Assembly (NCBI GenBank): GCA_027318915.1
Contig: DAHVOH010000019.1
Coordinates: 1 to 46,952 of the forward strand
Reading direction: 5' to 3'
Source: Clostridiales bacterium
Lineage (GTDB): Bacteria; Bacillota_E; Sulfobacillia; Sulfobacillales; JAIMBI01
Length of the DNA stretch: 46,952 nt
Positions 7,333 through 15,095 of this stretch are shown here, piece by piece (position 1 is the first letter of the stretch; each line of letters opens with the position of its first letter). Under the pieces are notes generated by a model. It was not told the DNA's origin, did no database searches, and saw only the letters and a list, made by a program, of their open reading frames with translations. The position numbers and the translations under genes are program-made.

Positions 7333-9081
7333 TTACACCACCTCCGCCAGGGGAAGGAGTCCGCCGACATGCCGAATGATTTCTTCCGGGGTGAACGGCA
7401 CCCCGTTGGCCTTGAGCAGACTCTGGAACGCCGGCTGAAACCCGATGCCGTGGGTGTGCATCAGGGTCAGGAGTTGGCCGGTGGCATTCTGCTCCACCAC
7501 CAGCACCTTCCGAGCCCGGGACAGGGCTGCCGCCGTCTCCTCGGCGGGGAACGGCGCGACGTGCCGGAGCCACGTCAGTCCCACCTTGTGGCCTTGCCGG
7601 GTCAGCAGGTTTTTGGCCTCGCGCAGGATGCCCACGGTGGAGCCGACACTCACCAGCATCAGGTCGGCGTCGGCCGGACCCTCCTGGCTCACGCCCGCCC
7701 GATCCAGACGATCCAGCTTGTGGAGCCGCTTGGCCATCATGCGATCACGATTCCCCGGATCCTCGCTGACCTTGCCGTTTTCCCCATGTTCGGCGCCGGT
7801 CGCCAGAAACTGGCCGAAGCGCATGCCCGGACGCGACCGGCGTGACACGCCGCTGTCCGTAATCTCATAGCGCTTGAACGCATCGCGTCCCAGAGCCAGG
7901 AGTTCGTCCTCGGTGACCATCGGGCCCCGATCGATGCTGCCACGCCGAAAGTCGATGGCGGCCCGGTCCACCGTCTGCTTCCAAAGCCCGAGCGACAGGT
8001 CGGAGGCGATGAGCACCGGACATTGATAGCGGTCAGCCAGATTGAAGGCCTCCATGCCGTCGAGGAACACTTCCTCCACCGACGACGGCGTCAGCACGAT
8101 GCGCGGCGCCTCGCCGTGGCTGCCGTTCACCATCTGCAGGAAGTCGGACTGCTCCTGCTTGGTGGGCATGCCCGTCGAGGGACCGGCCCGCTGAATGTCC
8201 GCGATGACGACCGGCGACTCAATCATGGACGCGAGCCCAATCGCCTCCTGCATCAGGGAGAACCCCGGGCCCGACGTGCAGGTCATGCCGCGCGCACCGG
8301 CAAATCCGGCGCCGATGGCCATGAGCACGGCCGCCATTTCATCTTCCGCCTGCACCACGACGCCGCCGACGTAAGGAAACCACTTGATGAGAGCCTCCAT
8401 CACGTCGGAGGCGGGGGTGATGGGGTAAGCCGCCATGACGCGGCAGCCGCCGGCCAGGGCGCCCAGCGCCAGCGCGTCGTTGCCGCTCATCAGGAGGCGA
8501 TCCCCCAAGACGGGTTCGCCGAGGCGGATGTTCAGCAGATGCCCCGCCTGGTTTAAGATCTCGTCGTACCCGCGACGCACGGCCGCCTGGTTGCTCTCCA
8601 CGATGGCCGCGCCCTTCGATCCGAAGCGGCGCTCTACATACGCGTCGAACGGCTCCAGGGGAAGACCCATGAGAGCCGCGGAGGCCCCCACCGCCACCAT
8701 GTTGCGCATCAGCACCGAGCCGACCTCCTTGGCCAAGCTGGTCAGCGGCAGCGCAATCAGGTGGATCTGCTCCACGCCGTCGGGCAGATGGGGCGAAAAC
8801 GCCTGGTCCGCCAGGAGAAACCCGCCCGCTCGGAGTTCGGACGCGTTCTTGTCAATGGTTTCCTGGTTCAGCGCCACCAAAATGTCCGTCGTCTCGGTGG
8901 TGGCCGCCATGGGCTCCACGCCGATCCGCACCTTGTAGTTGGTGTGGCCGCCTTTGATACGGGACGAAAAAGTCTTGTAGCCGTACACGTAGTATCCCAT
9001 CCGGTTGGCCACCGTGGCCAGGGCATCGCCGGTCGAGTCGATTCCCTCGCCTTGATCGCCGCCAATCTTCCACGCGATCAT
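7333..9081 (-). CDS. korA: 2-oxoacid:ferredoxin oxidoreductase, fused gamma-alpha subunit
   Basis: 582 residues. The first ~180 residues are the gamma domain (GGDQGEGIDSTGDALA, SSRIKGGHTNYKVRI), fused to the alpha pyrimidine-binding domain that begins near LMSGNDALALGALAGGC and contains AAYPITPASDVMEAL. A C-terminal domain II (LMLVSVGSTVGILREAKNLL) completes it. This two-gene arrangement is the Kor type found in many Bacillota, Actinobacteria and archaea, working in an oxidative or reductive TCA cycle. ATG at 9081. It is divergent from a LysR gene across a 190-bp region containing a perfect palindrome, suggesting LysR control. Confidence 0.93.
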   Translation of the reverse strand: MIAWKIGGDQGEGIDSTGDALATVANRMGYYVYGYKTFSSRIKGGHTNYKVRIGVEPMAATTETTDILVALNQETIDKNASELRAGGFLLADQAFSPHLPDGVEQIHLIALPLTSLAKEVGSVLMRNMVAVGASAALMGLPLEPFDAYVERRFGSKGAAIVESNQAAVRRGYDEILNQAGHLLNIRLGEPVLGDRLLMSGNDALALGALAGGCRVMAAYPITPASDVMEALIKWFPYVGGVVVQAEDEMAAVLMAIGAGFAGARGMTCTSGPGFSLMQEAIGLASMIESPVVIADIQRAGPSTGMPTKQEQSDFLQMVNGSHGEAPRIVLTPSSVEEVFLDGMEAFNLADRYQCPVLIASDLSLGLWKQTVDRAAIDFRRGSIDRGPMVTEDELLALGRDAFKRYEITDSGVSRRSRPGMRFGQFLATGAEHGENGKVSEDPGNRDRMMAKRLHKLDRLDRAGVSQEGPADADLMLVSVGSTVGILREAKNLLTRQGHKVGLTWLRHVAPFPAEETAAALSRARKVLVVEQNATGQLLTLMHTHGIGFQPAFQSLLKANGVPFTPEEIIRHVGGLLPLAEVV

Positions 9082-9169
9082 AAGCCTCTCTCCCTCGCAC
9101 GGCCCGTGGCCGCGATCTTGCTTTCACTGTACACCCATCGGCCCATTCAGGGAAATCGCACTCCGTTAT

Positions 9170-9198
9170 CTATCCCATAACAAAAAGTTATGGGATAG
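9170..9198. promoter_or_regulatory. Perfect palindrome with LysR box (T-N11-A) between korA and lysR
   Basis: Arms CTATCCCATAAC (9170-9181) and GTTATGGGATAG (9187-9198) are perfect 12-bp inverse complements around AAAAA. The core TAAC-AAAAA-GTTA has T at 9178 and A at 9190 with 11 bases between, the classical LysR-type recognition form. It is 88 bp from the korA start and 73 bp from the lysR start, in a divergent promoter region. Confidence 0.75.
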
Positions 9199-9271
9199 TC
9201 GGGTTGAGAGAGAGGAGCGGTTGGCCGTCCGCGGGCGCGCGGAGGTCAACCCTGTGCCAGAGGAGGCCGCC

Positions 9272-10243
9272 ATGCAGCTGCAGCAGTTGAGGAGCTTCGT
9301 CAAGGTGGTGGATGCCGGGGGTTTGACGCGGGCGGCCGAACAGATGGCCATCACGCAGCCGGCGGTGACCCGGCAGGTGGCCCAACTGGAAGCCGAGCTG
9401 GGCACGCGACTCATCGTGCGGCGGGGCCGCCGGCTTCAGCTAACGGCGTCCGGCGAGGTGCTGTATCACTATGCGCGGCGGATTGGCGCCTTGGTGGATG
9501 ACGCCGCGGAGGCCGTGCGCGCCGTGGAGTCGCCCGGCCGAGGGGTGGTGCGCGTGGGTGCCGTCTCCACGCTGGGGTTGACGGTGCTGCCCAGCATCCT
9601 GGCGCGCTTTGCCGCGCGCTACACGGCGATGCGGGTGCGGGTGCGCCTGGGCGACGTTGACGAGAACATCGCGTGGCTTCTGGCCGGGGAGATGGACGCC
9701 GCCGTCGTGACGATGCCGGTGACCCATGGCAAATTGGTGTGCCTGCCGCTGTTTCGCGATCCGGTGCACTTGGTGGCTACCCCCAACCTCGCGCGGCTCT
9801 GGCCCCGGCCGCTGCCCCTGGCCGCGCTGAGCCAGCTCGACTTCATCTCCTACCAGGCTCCGTCGCGTTTCCGGACCTTTGTGGACAGCGTCTTGGAGCA
9901 GCACGGGGTTCTGCCGCGGGTCCTGATGGAGTTCAACAGCCAGGAGGCGGTGCGGGCCATGGTCCTGTTGGGACTGGGCGCGGCTTTCATGCCGCAGTCG
10001 GTGGCGGGCGACGATGTGGCCGCGGGGCGGCTGGTGGTGGTGCCGGTGGAGGAGTTGGGTCCGCTGTCGCGGGTGGCCTCGCTGCTGCTGTTGGCCGAAG
10101 GACACGCCACCGCTGGCCTCAGGGCTTTCGCGGAGATGGTGGGGACCCTGTATGCCCCGCCGGCGGAAAGCTGGCCGGGCTGGCTCCGGCCGATCGGAGC
10201 CAGTCCGGCAGATCGGCCAGCGAGCCGAGAACCGGCACCGTAG
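9272..10243 (+). CDS. LysR-family transcriptional regulator
   Basis: 323 residues from ATG 9272, which has AGAGGAGG upstream; upstream in-frame codons back to 9221 lack a ribosome site. N-terminal winged helix (MQLQQLRSFVKVVDAGGLTR, AITQPAVTRQVAQLEAELG, then LIVRRGRRLQLTASG) followed by a periplasmic-binding-like effector domain starting near VVRVGAVSTLGLTVLPSIL. Divergent to korAB, so it probably regulates that operon and itself through the palindrome at 9170-9198. The effector may be a 2-oxoacid or related metabolite, which is only a guess. Its last 125 bp overlap, tail to tail, the end of gmhB on the other strand. Confidence 0.92.
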   Translation: MQLQQLRSFVKVVDAGGLTRAAEQMAITQPAVTRQVAQLEAELGTRLIVRRGRRLQLTASGEVLYHYARRIGALVDDAAEAVRAVESPGRGVVRVGAVSTLGLTVLPSILARFAARYTAMRVRVRLGDVDENIAWLLAGEMDAAVVTMPVTHGKLVCLPLFRDPVHLVATPNLARLWPRPLPLAALSQLDFISYQAPSRFRTFVDSVLEQHGVLPRVLMEFNSQEAVRAMVLLGLGAAFMPQSVAGDDVAAGRLVVVPVEELGPLSRVASLLLLAEGHATAGLRAFAEMVGTLYAPPAESWPGWLRPIGASPADRPASREPAP

Positions 10244-10742
10244 GCGGCACCTCATCCCGATAGCGGACCCCATGGCCGGTCAGGACCAGCGCCGCCCGGG
10301 AGCCGGCGTTCAGACCGGCCTGAACGTCGGTCACGTGATCACCCACCATCCACGAACGCGCCAAATCGAGATCGTGCCGGCGCGCCAGCGCCAGCAGCAT
10401 GCCGGGAGCCGGCTTGCGGCAATGGCAGGCGCCGCCGTAGGGCGAATCGGTGACGGCCGGATGGTGGGGGCACAGCGCCCAGCCGACCACGGGAAGACCC
10501 AGCTCCCGGAGGTGCTGCACCAGGTCTCCGGTCACCCGCCGCGCCTCCTCGTAGCGGATTTCGCCGCGCGCCACCGCCCCCTGGTTGGTCACCACGGCCA
10601 GTTGAAAGCCGAGATGCGCGACCGCGGCCAGGGCGCGCTCGACAAATCCAAACAGCAACTGAGGCCGCCAAACTCGCACCGGCCCGCTGTCGGCGATGAG
10701 TGTCCCGTCCCGATCCAAAAAGACGGCCGGCCGCCCGCTCAC
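10119..10742 (-). CDS. gmhB: D-glycero-D-manno-heptose 1,7-bisphosphate 7-phosphatase (HAD family)
   Basis: 207 residues from GTG 10742, whose GTGA overlaps the gmhA stop. HAD motifs: FLDRDGT (Asp10 nucleophile, Asp12), TNQG (52-55), Lys110 in CRKP, GDHVTD (134-139). The GmhB zinc-loop ligands are present: C91, H93, C106 and C108 in CPHH and ACHC. It removes the 7-phosphate of heptose 1,7-bisphosphate. The last ~40 residues (Ser/Pro-rich SFPPAGHTGSPPSP) are an extension that overlaps the lysR 3' end by 125 bp, so the C terminus may be a read-on after loss of an earlier stop. Whether it prefers the alpha or beta anomer cannot be seen. Confidence 0.9.
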   Translation of the reverse strand: MSGRPAVFLDRDGTLIADSGPVRVWRPQLLFGFVERALAAVAHLGFQLAVVTNQGAVARGEIRYEEARRVTGDLVQHLRELGLPVVGWALCPHHPAVTDSPYGGACHCRKPAPGMLLALARRHDLDLARSWMVGDHVTDVQAGLNAGSRAALVLTGHGVRYRDEVPPTVPVLGSLADLPDWLRSAGASPASFPPAGHTGSPPSPRKP

Positions 10743-11374
10743 TCGCCGATGGCCCGCTCGGCGGCAGCCGCCAGCAGATGACCCAGCAGCAGATGCGTCT
10801 CCTGTATCCGCGGCGTGTGCCGACTCGGCACCCGAATCGCGACGTCGGCCACCTCGGCCAGCCGACCCCCATCGGCGCCGGTCAAAGCCACCGTGAAGAG
10901 ACCAAGCTCTCGAGCCCGTTGCGCGGCCTGGACCACGTTGATTGAGTTGCCGCTGGTGGACAGACACACCAAAAGGTCGCCCGCCTGCCCGAAGGCTTCC
11001 ACCTGGCGGGCGAAGATGCGGGTGAAATCGTAGTCGTTGCCGATGCCCGTCAGCGCGGACACGTTTTCCGACAGCGCGAGCGCCGGATAGGCTCGGCGTT
11101 CGCGCTCGAAGCGTCCCACCAATTCCGCGGCGATGTGCTGGGCGTCGGCCGCACTGCCGCCGTTGCCGCACACCAGGATCTTGCGCCCGGATTTCACGAC
11201 GGAAAAGGCCAGCGCCAACACCTGAGCCACCTGTTCCATGGCCTCGGCATCGGCCAGGATCGCCTCTTTGGGGCTGATGCTGGCGCGAAACTGCACGGCC
11301 GCCCAGGATGCCCAATCATCCGGAGCCCCCTCGGCCCGGCCCTTCGGGGCGGAACGTTCCTCCACGCGCGTCAT
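10739..11374 (-). CDS. gmhA: Phosphoheptose isomerase (SIS domain)
   Basis: 211 residues. The SIS-fold signatures of sedoheptulose-7-phosphate isomerase are clear: VCGNGGSAADAQHIAAELVG (68-87), STSGNS (139-144) and IQETHLLLGH (190-199) carrying the catalytic Glu and His. It converts sedoheptulose 7-phosphate to D-glycero-D-manno-heptose 7-phosphate, the first step of the pathway in this operon. ATG at 11374 sits directly against GAAAGGG, so a GTG three codons later (11365), with better spacing, may be the real start. 49 bp separates it from hddA; its stop overlaps gmhB. Confidence 0.92.
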   Translation of the reverse strand: MTRVEERSAPKGRAEGAPDDWASWAAVQFRASISPKEAILADAEAMEQVAQVLALAFSVVKSGRKILVCGNGGSAADAQHIAAELVGRFERERRAYPALALSENVSALTGIGNDYDFTRIFARQVEAFGQAGDLLVCLSTSGNSINVVQAAQRARELGLFTVALTGADGGRLAEVADVAIRVPSRHTPRIQETHLLLGHLLAAAAERAIGE

Positions 11375-11423
11375 CCCTTTCGTTGCTGAATGGGTGTGGC
11401 CCGGGGCTGCCCGCCGCCCGCAC

Positions 11424-12506
11424 TCACCCTCCGGCCAAGTCCGGACCGGCCGTCATGAAGGCGGGCACCGGGTGCTGATATCCCCGCGCGGACCAGGCGA
11501 CCGGACCACCCAGATCAAAATGGACCGCCGAGCCGATCGTTCCCGGGAACCGGGCCAGGGCGTCCATCACACGCCGGCGTTCCGTTTCCGGGACATACAG
11601 CAGGAGAAATCCTCCGCCGCCGGCCCCCAGGAGCTTTCCGCCCAGCGCGCCGGCCGACCGGGCCGCGGCGTACAGTTCGTCGATCCGGGGGTTGGTGATG
11701 GGGGAAGCCAAGAGTCGTTTCGCGAGCCAGGAGGCGTCCAGGAGGGCGCCGAACTCGTCGCAGGCCCCGCGCATCAGAGCCTGCCGCATGTCGGCGGCCA
11801 AGGCCTTCATGCGGTGGAGGCCGGCCACCGTCTCCGCGCGACCGGCCCGATAGTTGCCTACCTGCTCGGCCAGAATTCCCGCCGACAGACGGGTGTGGCC
11901 GGTGTACCAGAGCAAGAGTTTGAATTCAAGCTCGTACCGGGTGGCGGGCGACAGGGGTACCGGCTCCACGCGGACGCCGTCGGCGGAAAACTCCATCCAG
12001 TTGAACCCTCCGTAGCTGGCGGCGTATTGATCCTGAAACCCGCCCACGATGCCCAGATCTTCCCGCTCGACTTGATACGCCAGGGCCGCAGCCTGTTCGG
12101 CGGGGAGATACACGCCCAACAGACGACCCAGGGCCAGGATGGCTGCCACCACGATGGCCGAGGAGGTGCCGAGCCCCGACCCCGGCGGCGCGTCGGCCTG
12201 CAGCAGCATGGACAGGCCGCGGCGCCAGGACGGGTTGACGCGCGCCAGGACCGCCTTGACCAAATCCAAGTTGCCGTCGTAGACCGGGATCTGATTGACC
12301 TGAAACGACGTGGCTTGATTGTAATCCAGCGACGTCACCGTCACCACCGGTCCTTCGCTCGGTTCGATGGAGCAGTGGACGTAGCGGTCGATGGTGACGT
12401 TGAGCGCCACGCCCCCGTACTCCGCGCAGTAGGGCAGGACGTCGGTGCCGCCGCCGCCGAAGCTGATGCGGAGCGGCACGCGCGCGCGCACGGCCGGGCG
12501 CCTCAC
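11424..12506 (-). CDS. hddA: D-glycero-alpha-D-manno-heptose 7-phosphate kinase (GHMP family)
   Basis: 360 residues from GTG 12506, overlapping the hddC stop as GTGA. GHMP-kinase motifs: motif 1 RVPLRISFGGGGTD near the N terminus, phosphate loop PPGSGLGTSSA (107-117), and motif 3 GGKLLGAGGGGFLLL. The family phosphorylates O-1 of heptose 7-phosphate to give the alpha-1,7-bisphosphate, the branch that leads to GDP-heptose rather than the HldE/beta-anomer branch to ADP-heptose. Context with gmhA, gmhB and a nucleotidyltransferase supports this over other sugar kinases (fucokinase-like, galactokinase-like). Confidence 0.9.
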   Translation of the reverse strand: MRRPAVRARVPLRISFGGGGTDVLPYCAEYGGVALNVTIDRYVHCSIEPSEGPVVTVTSLDYNQATSFQVNQIPVYDGNLDLVKAVLARVNPSWRRGLSMLLQADAPPGSGLGTSSAIVVAAILALGRLLGVYLPAEQAAALAYQVEREDLGIVGGFQDQYAASYGGFNWMEFSADGVRVEPVPLSPATRYELEFKLLLWYTGHTRLSAGILAEQVGNYRAGRAETVAGLHRMKALAADMRQALMRGACDEFGALLDASWLAKRLLASPITNPRIDELYAAARSAGALGGKLLGAGGGGFLLLYVPETERRRVMDALARFPGTIGSAVHFDLGGPVAWSARGYQHPVPAFMTAGPDLAGG

Positions 12507-13168
12507 GAGCGGGCCTCGACGGCGAGGAGGCGTTCCGGAGTCCCGATGTCGGTCATGCGCGCAAAGGGGTAGACACCTAGCTGCCCCGTCGCGGCCAGGC
12601 TCGGCAGCACCTGCCGTTCCAGGGAACGCACCTCGCGCCATCCGTCGAGGAGGCGACGCTCCAACACCAGGGCGCCGGCGCTTCGCCATCCGGGTCCGGG
12701 CTGTTTTTCCAGGAACGCGGATGCCCAACCGGGAACGGCGTCGGCGGCGACGCGGCCAAATTCCGCGCCCGATCCCCGCACCACGGCCAACGTGGCGGCC
12801 GCGCCGGTCTGGCCGTGGTACGCCCAGAGTCCGGCGAGCGACCCCTCCAGCAAGGTGTCGCCGTTGACGACCACGAAACGGGCGGGCAGGTCGGCGCGCC
12901 AATGATGGAGCGCGCCGGCCGTGCCGAGCGCCGTCGGCTCCACCAGCACACGGACGGCGTCCGGGGCATAATGTCGGCGGACATGCGCGGCGACGGTCGC
13001 GCCCTGCACCCCGGCGGCGATGGTGATGCGGCGGGCCCCGGCCCCCCGGAGATAGGCGATGAGGTGATCCAGGACCGGTCGTCCCCGGATGGGCACCAGG
13101 CATTTGGGGCCATCGACGACTCCACGGAGCCGCGTTGCCTGTCCCCCAGCCAGGATGACCGCGTCCAC
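12503..13168 (-). CDS. hddC: Heptose-1-phosphate nucleotidyltransferase
   Basis: 221 residues. Start GTG 13168, with GGGAGGG five bases upstream; an overlapping ATG four bases earlier is out of frame. Nucleotidyltransferase signature LAGGQATRLR near residues 6-15, Lys22 in GPKCLVPI, and VNGDTLL (101-107) with the metal-binding Asp. It would join heptose 1-phosphate to a nucleotide; in the HddC family the product is GDP-D-glycero-alpha-D-manno-heptose. First gene of the four-gene heptose operon. Nucleotide specificity cannot be read directly, and an activity on another hexose 1-phosphate is possible without the context. Confidence 0.88.
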   Translation of the reverse strand: MDAVILAGGQATRLRGVVDGPKCLVPIRGRPVLDHLIAYLRGAGARRITIAAGVQGATVAAHVRRHYAPDAVRVLVEPTALGTAGALHHWRADLPARFVVVNGDTLLEGSLAGLWAYHGQTGAAATLAVVRGSGAEFGRVAADAVPGWASAFLEKQPGPGWRSAGALVLERRLLDGWREVRSLERQVLPSLAATGQLGVYPFARMTDIGTPERLLAVEARS

Positions 13169-13447
13169 TTCATCCCTCCCGCGCTCACTGGACACTGTAC
13201 CAAGTCGCCATGCGCCCATGCCGGGGGATCGGCTGCCCGCCGCCCCCAACCGGCGCACCCGCGCCCAAAGATGGCGGTTAAAAATTCCTGAAGCGGGCGG
13301 GGGCGAGGCGGCAAACGGGGACAGCGGCATGACCGCCCGGTCGCTCTCCCTCGCGGGACGGCCGTCGCGGACCCACGGGGATCCCCGCGGCGAGAGGCAG
13401 CCCGGGCCTTCATCCATCCGGTCGCCGGGCCCGGCAAGGAGCAGCCG

Positions 13448-14659
13448 TCAGGACGGAGACCCGCGGGCCGCCATCAGACTGAGACTGGACAGGAGCAGGA
13501 CGGCGGCGAGCGCTACAAACACTCCGGTGTAGGTGCCCGAGAGTTTGGCGGCGAGACCGGCCGCCAGCGGACCTCCCGCTCGGACGGCGGTCAGGAAGAA
13601 GTTGACGACGCCGGTCAGGCGGCCGAAGCGGTGCGCCCCGTAGGCCTGGGCAAACAGCGCTGCGCGCGCCGGGGTGATGGCGCCGTAGCCCAAGCCGTAG
13701 GTGACCGCGATCACGGCCGCCAGGGCGGCCGAATGGGCCGTCGCGAAGAGCGCCATGGCTGCCGCCTGCAGCACGAAGATGGCGGCCGTCAGCGCGTGTC
13801 GGGACACGCGCCGGCCGAGCGGTGTGAACACCACGCGGCCGGGCAGAGAACAGAGACCCCAGAGCGCATAGGTGCGCGCGGCCACGGTGGCCGGGAGCCC
13901 GCGCCCGATCCACACCGGCATCCAGTAGACAGCCACGATGGTGGAGACCAGGGTGGCCCCGGCAAAGGACAGGGTGAGCCGCCAGAAGCGCGCGTCGCCG
14001 AGGGCCGCGCCAACGCCGTCCGGAGCAGTCGGAGCCTCGTCGCCGGGCACCGGAGTGGGCGACGACGCCGCTGCCGCCGGCGGAGACGGGGGCAGCAACG
14101 CGTGGAGGGGAATGGTCACACAGGCGAGGCCCACGGCCAGGACCAGGACGGCGTCCCGCCAACCCCAACGCCCCACCAGTGCTTGCGCTCCGGGAACGGC
14201 GACGACGGCCGCGAAGCCGGCGACCAAGGTCAGCACGGTCAGGGCGCGGGAGAGGTCGCGGGGATGCCAGACCGCCACGGCGGCAAACGCGGGCTCATAC
14301 AACACCGCCGCCATGGCCGCGCCGAGGCCGGCCCAAATCAGGTAGTAGGCGCCGATGGAGGCGGTTTGCGACCAAGCCACCAGCAGGAGGACGGCCGCCG
14401 CCGACCCTATCGTCATCACGCCGCGCACGCCCTGGCGGTCCACCAGGTAGCCGATCCCCAACCCGGCCACCCCGTTGCAGACCAGGGCAAGAGAAAACGC
14501 ACCCGTCACCGTCGGCACCGACCACCCCAGGCTTTGGTGCATCGGCGTCACGAACACCGTGAAGGCATAGTAGAGAACGGCCCACGATGCCAACTCGGTG
14601 ACCGATAGGATCAGAACGACGCGCCAAGCCGGCGAGGGGCGCCGCCACAGGGTCAGCAC
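13448..14659 (-). CDS. MFS transporter
   Basis: About 403 residues from a putative GTG at 14659 (VLTLWRRPSPAWRVVLIL). Twelve hydrophobic segments with a central hydrophilic loop (PPSPPAAAASSPTPV); loop 2-3 motif GYLVDRQGVRGVMTIG and a matching GRRVSRH in the second half mark the major facilitator superfamily. Substrate unknown; the pattern is closest to monocarboxylate/oxalate-type carriers. No clean ribosome site precedes the start; the frame stays open to 15046, but the 129 extra residues are Arg/Pro/Gly-rich, unlike a transporter N terminus. It stands alone between hddC and a divergent gene. Confidence 0.82.
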   Translation of the reverse strand: MLTLWRRPSPAWRVVLILSVTELASWAVLYYAFTVFVTPMHQSLGWSVPTVTGAFSLALVCNGVAGLGIGYLVDRQGVRGVMTIGSAAAVLLLVAWSQTASIGAYYLIWAGLGAAMAAVLYEPAFAAVAVWHPRDLSRALTVLTLVAGFAAVVAVPGAQALVGRWGWRDAVLVLAVGLACVTIPLHALLPPSPPAAAASSPTPVPGDEAPTAPDGVGAALGDARFWRLTLSFAGATLVSTIVAVYWMPVWIGRGLPATVAARTYALWGLCSLPGRVVFTPLGRRVSRHALTAAIFVLQAAAMALFATAHSAALAAVIAVTYGLGYGAITPARAALFAQAYGAHRFGRLTGVVNFFLTAVRAGGPLAAGLAAKLSGTYTGVFVALAAVLLLSSLSLMAARGSPS

Positions 14660-15095
14660 CCGAGGGCCCCGCGGCCGGAAGCCGCGAGCCACCCCGCGGG
14701 GATGGTTGGACCGGGCTCGCGATCCGCCCGAGAGCGCTTTGCTGGCACCGCGTCCTCCTTTGCGCCGCAAGCCGCCGGAAGATGCGCGGCGAAAGACTTT
14801 CCCCGAGACGTGTCGACCGGGTGCCGCCGGCGCGAGGCGCCCGTCTCCGCCTTTGCTCCAGCATAGAGGCGGTTTGGTGGCCAGGGGACGTCGCGGGCGC
14901 TTGGCCACCTGCGGGGCGGCCCCCTCCAGGGGACGACCGGCCAGCCGTCGGAGCCTCTGTCCGGAGTCCGACCAATGCCCGGTATTGCGATAACCATTAT
15001 ATCGTCGCGCAATGCTACGATGGGAAGGTCGTTGAGTTTTGCGCACGGCATGGGCCCGCGGCGGGCGTGTGCCGGGCGAGAGGGGGAGGCGGCAG
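14660..15095. other. Divergent intergenic region with TATAAT box (14996-15001, minus)
   Basis: 436 bp between the MFS start and the BNR-protein start. Mostly GC-rich, but 14985-15015 is AT-rich and contains a perfect TATAAT on the minus strand (14996-15001), with no matching -35. If used, the MFS mRNA would have a leader of about 330 nt, unless the protein starts further upstream. The same AT-rich patch may also supply the promoter of the plus-strand gene. No gene is supported. Confidence 0.4.
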
